In this document: one piece after another, positions 62,863 through 64,000 of the stretch
Position numbering within the stretch: the first letter of the stretch is position 1
How the letters are laid out: each line of letters begins with the position of its first letter
NCBI GenBank assembly: GCA_002841315.1
Contig: PHEW01000001.1
Location: 62,001 to 126,000 of the forward strand
Reading direction: 5' to 3'
Length of the DNA: 64,000 nt
Source of the DNA: Actinobacteria bacterium HGW-Actinobacteria-4
GTDB taxonomy: Bacteria > Actinomycetota > Actinomycetes > Actinomycetales > Demequinaceae
Position numbers and translations under genes: made by a program
The notes under the pieces: model-generated
Seen by the model: only the letters and a program-made list of their open reading frames with translations
Told to the model about the DNA's origin: nothing
The model's database searches: none

Positions 62863-63688
62863 GAATCGCCCCCGCCGTGACCCCTTCAACTATGCGCCGT
62901 TGGGCGAAGGCATAGACAGCAATCAGAGGCAAGCTCACGAGCACAACGTGCGTGAAGACATAGTTCCACGCGGTCGCTTGGCTGATCCCACTCGATAGAC
63001 GGTAGAGCCCGAGCGGCAAAGTCGCGTGTTCGGGGTTGGCGATCAAGAAGAGAGGGCCGTAAAAGTCATTCCAGACCAACACAGTGACGACCACGAAGGT
63101 TGTCAGCATTACCGGCGACATCAGCGGTAGAACCACCGAGACAAAGGTGCGTGCGCGCGACGCGCCATCCATCGACGCCGCCTCTTCCAACTCGCGTGGT
63201 AGGCCTCGCGCAAATCCGGTCATCAGGAAGATTACCATCGAAATGCGGGCACCAACAGTGAAGAGGATGAGGCCAAGTTGGGTGCCTTGGAGGCCGACTT
63301 GCTGCATGAGGAACACGAGCGGAACGACAGGTAGCGGCAACAAGACCCCGACCACGGCGGTCCAGTACAACACGGCCATGACGCGGGATCGGGAACGCGC
63401 AAAGGCCCACGCGGCCGGAGCACCAATCGCAAGAAGAGCCCCTACTGAGACGCCGGTGATCAACAAGCTGTTGCCGAGCCCGCGCAGGTAGTCGCTTTGC
63501 TCGAAGACCGCAACGTAGTTCGCTACTAGCGCCCATTGGGTGGGCAGTCCGATGTCAAGCGCAGCGGCCTCCGTCTGGGTCTTGAATGAGTTGACAACGA
63601 CCATCCACAGAGGCACGCCCACCAGGGCGACCGCAACGACGGACAACGCCACAAGCCGCGCCGATCGAGCAACGAAGCGAGCATTCAT
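62855..63688 (-). CDS. Carbohydrate ABC transporter permease, MalG-type
   Basis: A 277-aa inner-membrane protein with six helices and the EAA loop EEAASMDGASRARTFVSVVL, in which EAA-x3-G is followed by the conserved LP. The N-terminus (VGVPLWMVVVNSFKTQTEAA) is typical of MalG-like subunits. ATG 63688 overlaps the stop of the preceding permease (ATGA). Paired with the GH32 enzyme, the importer probably brings in sucrose or fructo-oligosaccharides. Confidence 0.92.
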   Translation of the reverse strand: MNARFVARSARLVALSVVAVALVGVPLWMVVVNSFKTQTEAAALDIGLPTQWALVANYVAVFEQSDYLRGLGNSLLITGVSVGALLAIGAPAAWAFARSRSRVMAVLYWTAVVGVLLPLPVVPLVFLMQQVGLQGTQLGLILFTVGARISMVIFLMTGFARGLPRELEEAASMDGASRARTFVSVVLPLMSPVMLTTFVVVTVLVWNDFYGPLFLIANPEHATLPLGLYRLSSGISQATAWNYVFTHVVLVSLPLIAVYAFAQRRIVEGVTAGAIRG

Positions 63689-64000
63689 GATTGCATTTCC
63701 CTTCTGCGCAACCACAACACGAGCGGCACCGCGACAGCGATGACCATCACGGTCACCACTAGCGAGGTCATCGATGCGAGGCCGAAGTAGCCCGCTCCGA
63801 ATTGGTTGACCGTCAGCACGTTCAAGACCCGCGTTGCGGAGCCGGGCCCACCGCCTGTCATCGCGACAATGATGTCGAAGGCGCTCATGGCACCCACGAG
63901 CGTGACGGTGATGTTGTACGTGAAGGCAGGCGCCAGGAAAGGCAACTTCACGTGGCGAAAGATGTGCCACGCAGACGCGCCGTCGGTGCGCGCCGCTTCC
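63685..64000 (-). CDS. Carbohydrate ABC transporter permease, MalF-type, cut by window edge
   Basis: Only the last ~104 codons are inside the window. The minus-strand frame begins with EAARTDGASAWHIFRHVKLP, the EAA-x3-G-x9-LP cytoplasmic loop, so the gene continues right of 64000. The following helices (ITVTLVGAMSAFDIIVAMTG; VVTVMVIAVAVPLVLWL) match MalF-type C-termini. A solute-binding protein gene is expected further upstream. Confidence 0.9.
   Translation of the reverse strand, partial: EAARTDGASAWHIFRHVKLPFLAPAFTYNITVTLVGAMSAFDIIVAMTGGGPGSATRVLNVLTVNQFGAGYFGLASMTSLVVTVMVIAVAVPLVLWLRRREMQS

Noticed and set aside
1..64000. Mobile elements, prophage, rRNA
   Set aside because: No transposase, integrase, phage structural gene or rRNA sequence was seen; the only tRNA is tRNA-Thr and it shows no attachment-site repeat nearby.

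Overview
The window is high-GC DNA with dense, often 1-4 bp overlapping genes and many GTG starts, and its gene content is typical of an actinobacterium. The order pan-DUF2520-PH-DUF3180-folK/B/P/E-ftsH-hpt-tilS-dacB-ppa, then holB-tmk-topA, a minimal tad pilus locus, a HAD phosphatase and acs matches from memory the broad order of Mycobacterium tuberculosis Rv3601c to Rv3667. The PH-domain pair, tRNA-Thr and S33 lipoprotein suggest Micrococcales (a Cellulomonas/Demequina-like organism is my guess, not proven). No mobile element, CRISPR array or rRNA was seen. || Layout: 1-2906 holds modBC (modB cut by the window edge) and a nitronate monooxygenase. 2847-16413 is a long leftward block for cell wall (dacB), tRNA-Ile modification (tilS), purine salvage (hpt), proteolysis (ftsH), folate (folE, folP, fused folB-folK), membrane proteins (DUF3180, two PH proteins) and pantothenate (DUF2520, panC, panD); a DUF559/AbiEi-like gene interrupts it between hpt and ftsH. 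16497-23309 holds ppa, an NlpC/P60 wall hydrolase, metX, an FAD/Fe-S oxidoreductase, DUF1801 and tRNA-Thr. 23354-36021 holds an S33 lipoprotein, holB, tmk, an SGNH lipoprotein, two Gfo/Idh/MocA oxidoreductases, two sigma/partner pairs and topA. 36174-42541 holds an IMPase-family gene, nrdDG with a tandem NrdR-box pair, and the proton-pumping pyrophosphatase hppA. 42713-55514 holds four more sigma/partner pairs around a compact tad locus, a HAD phosphatase and a second SGNH hydrolase. 55636-64000 holds small and DUF proteins, a MazF/PemK toxin-antitoxin pair, acs with a leaderless promoter, and a GH32-LacI-ABC permease operon cut by the right edge. || The most striking content is six SigE-family ECF sigma genes (30.6, 32.7, 42.7, 45.2, 51.7 and 54.0 kb), each followed by a gene for a single-pass membrane protein with about 40 cytoplasmic residues, one helix and a large exported domain. 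Five of the six have the same spaced promoter word upstream, CAAC(G/C)-N16/17-CGT(C/T/A), and share an almost identical region-4 recognition helix; the one lacking it (45.2 kb) has the most divergent helix and an unrelated-looking partner. This looks like an amplified family of envelope-sensing switches with overlapping promoter specificity, inserted at several points into otherwise conserved synteny. || A second signal not explained by the gene map is a dispersed 10-mer, GCATCGGCCG (always preceded by a purine), present 15 times on both strands, in coding and intergenic DNA, with a cluster of six at 49.9-55.5 kb. Promoters, terminators and starts given here were read by eye and none has been tested.
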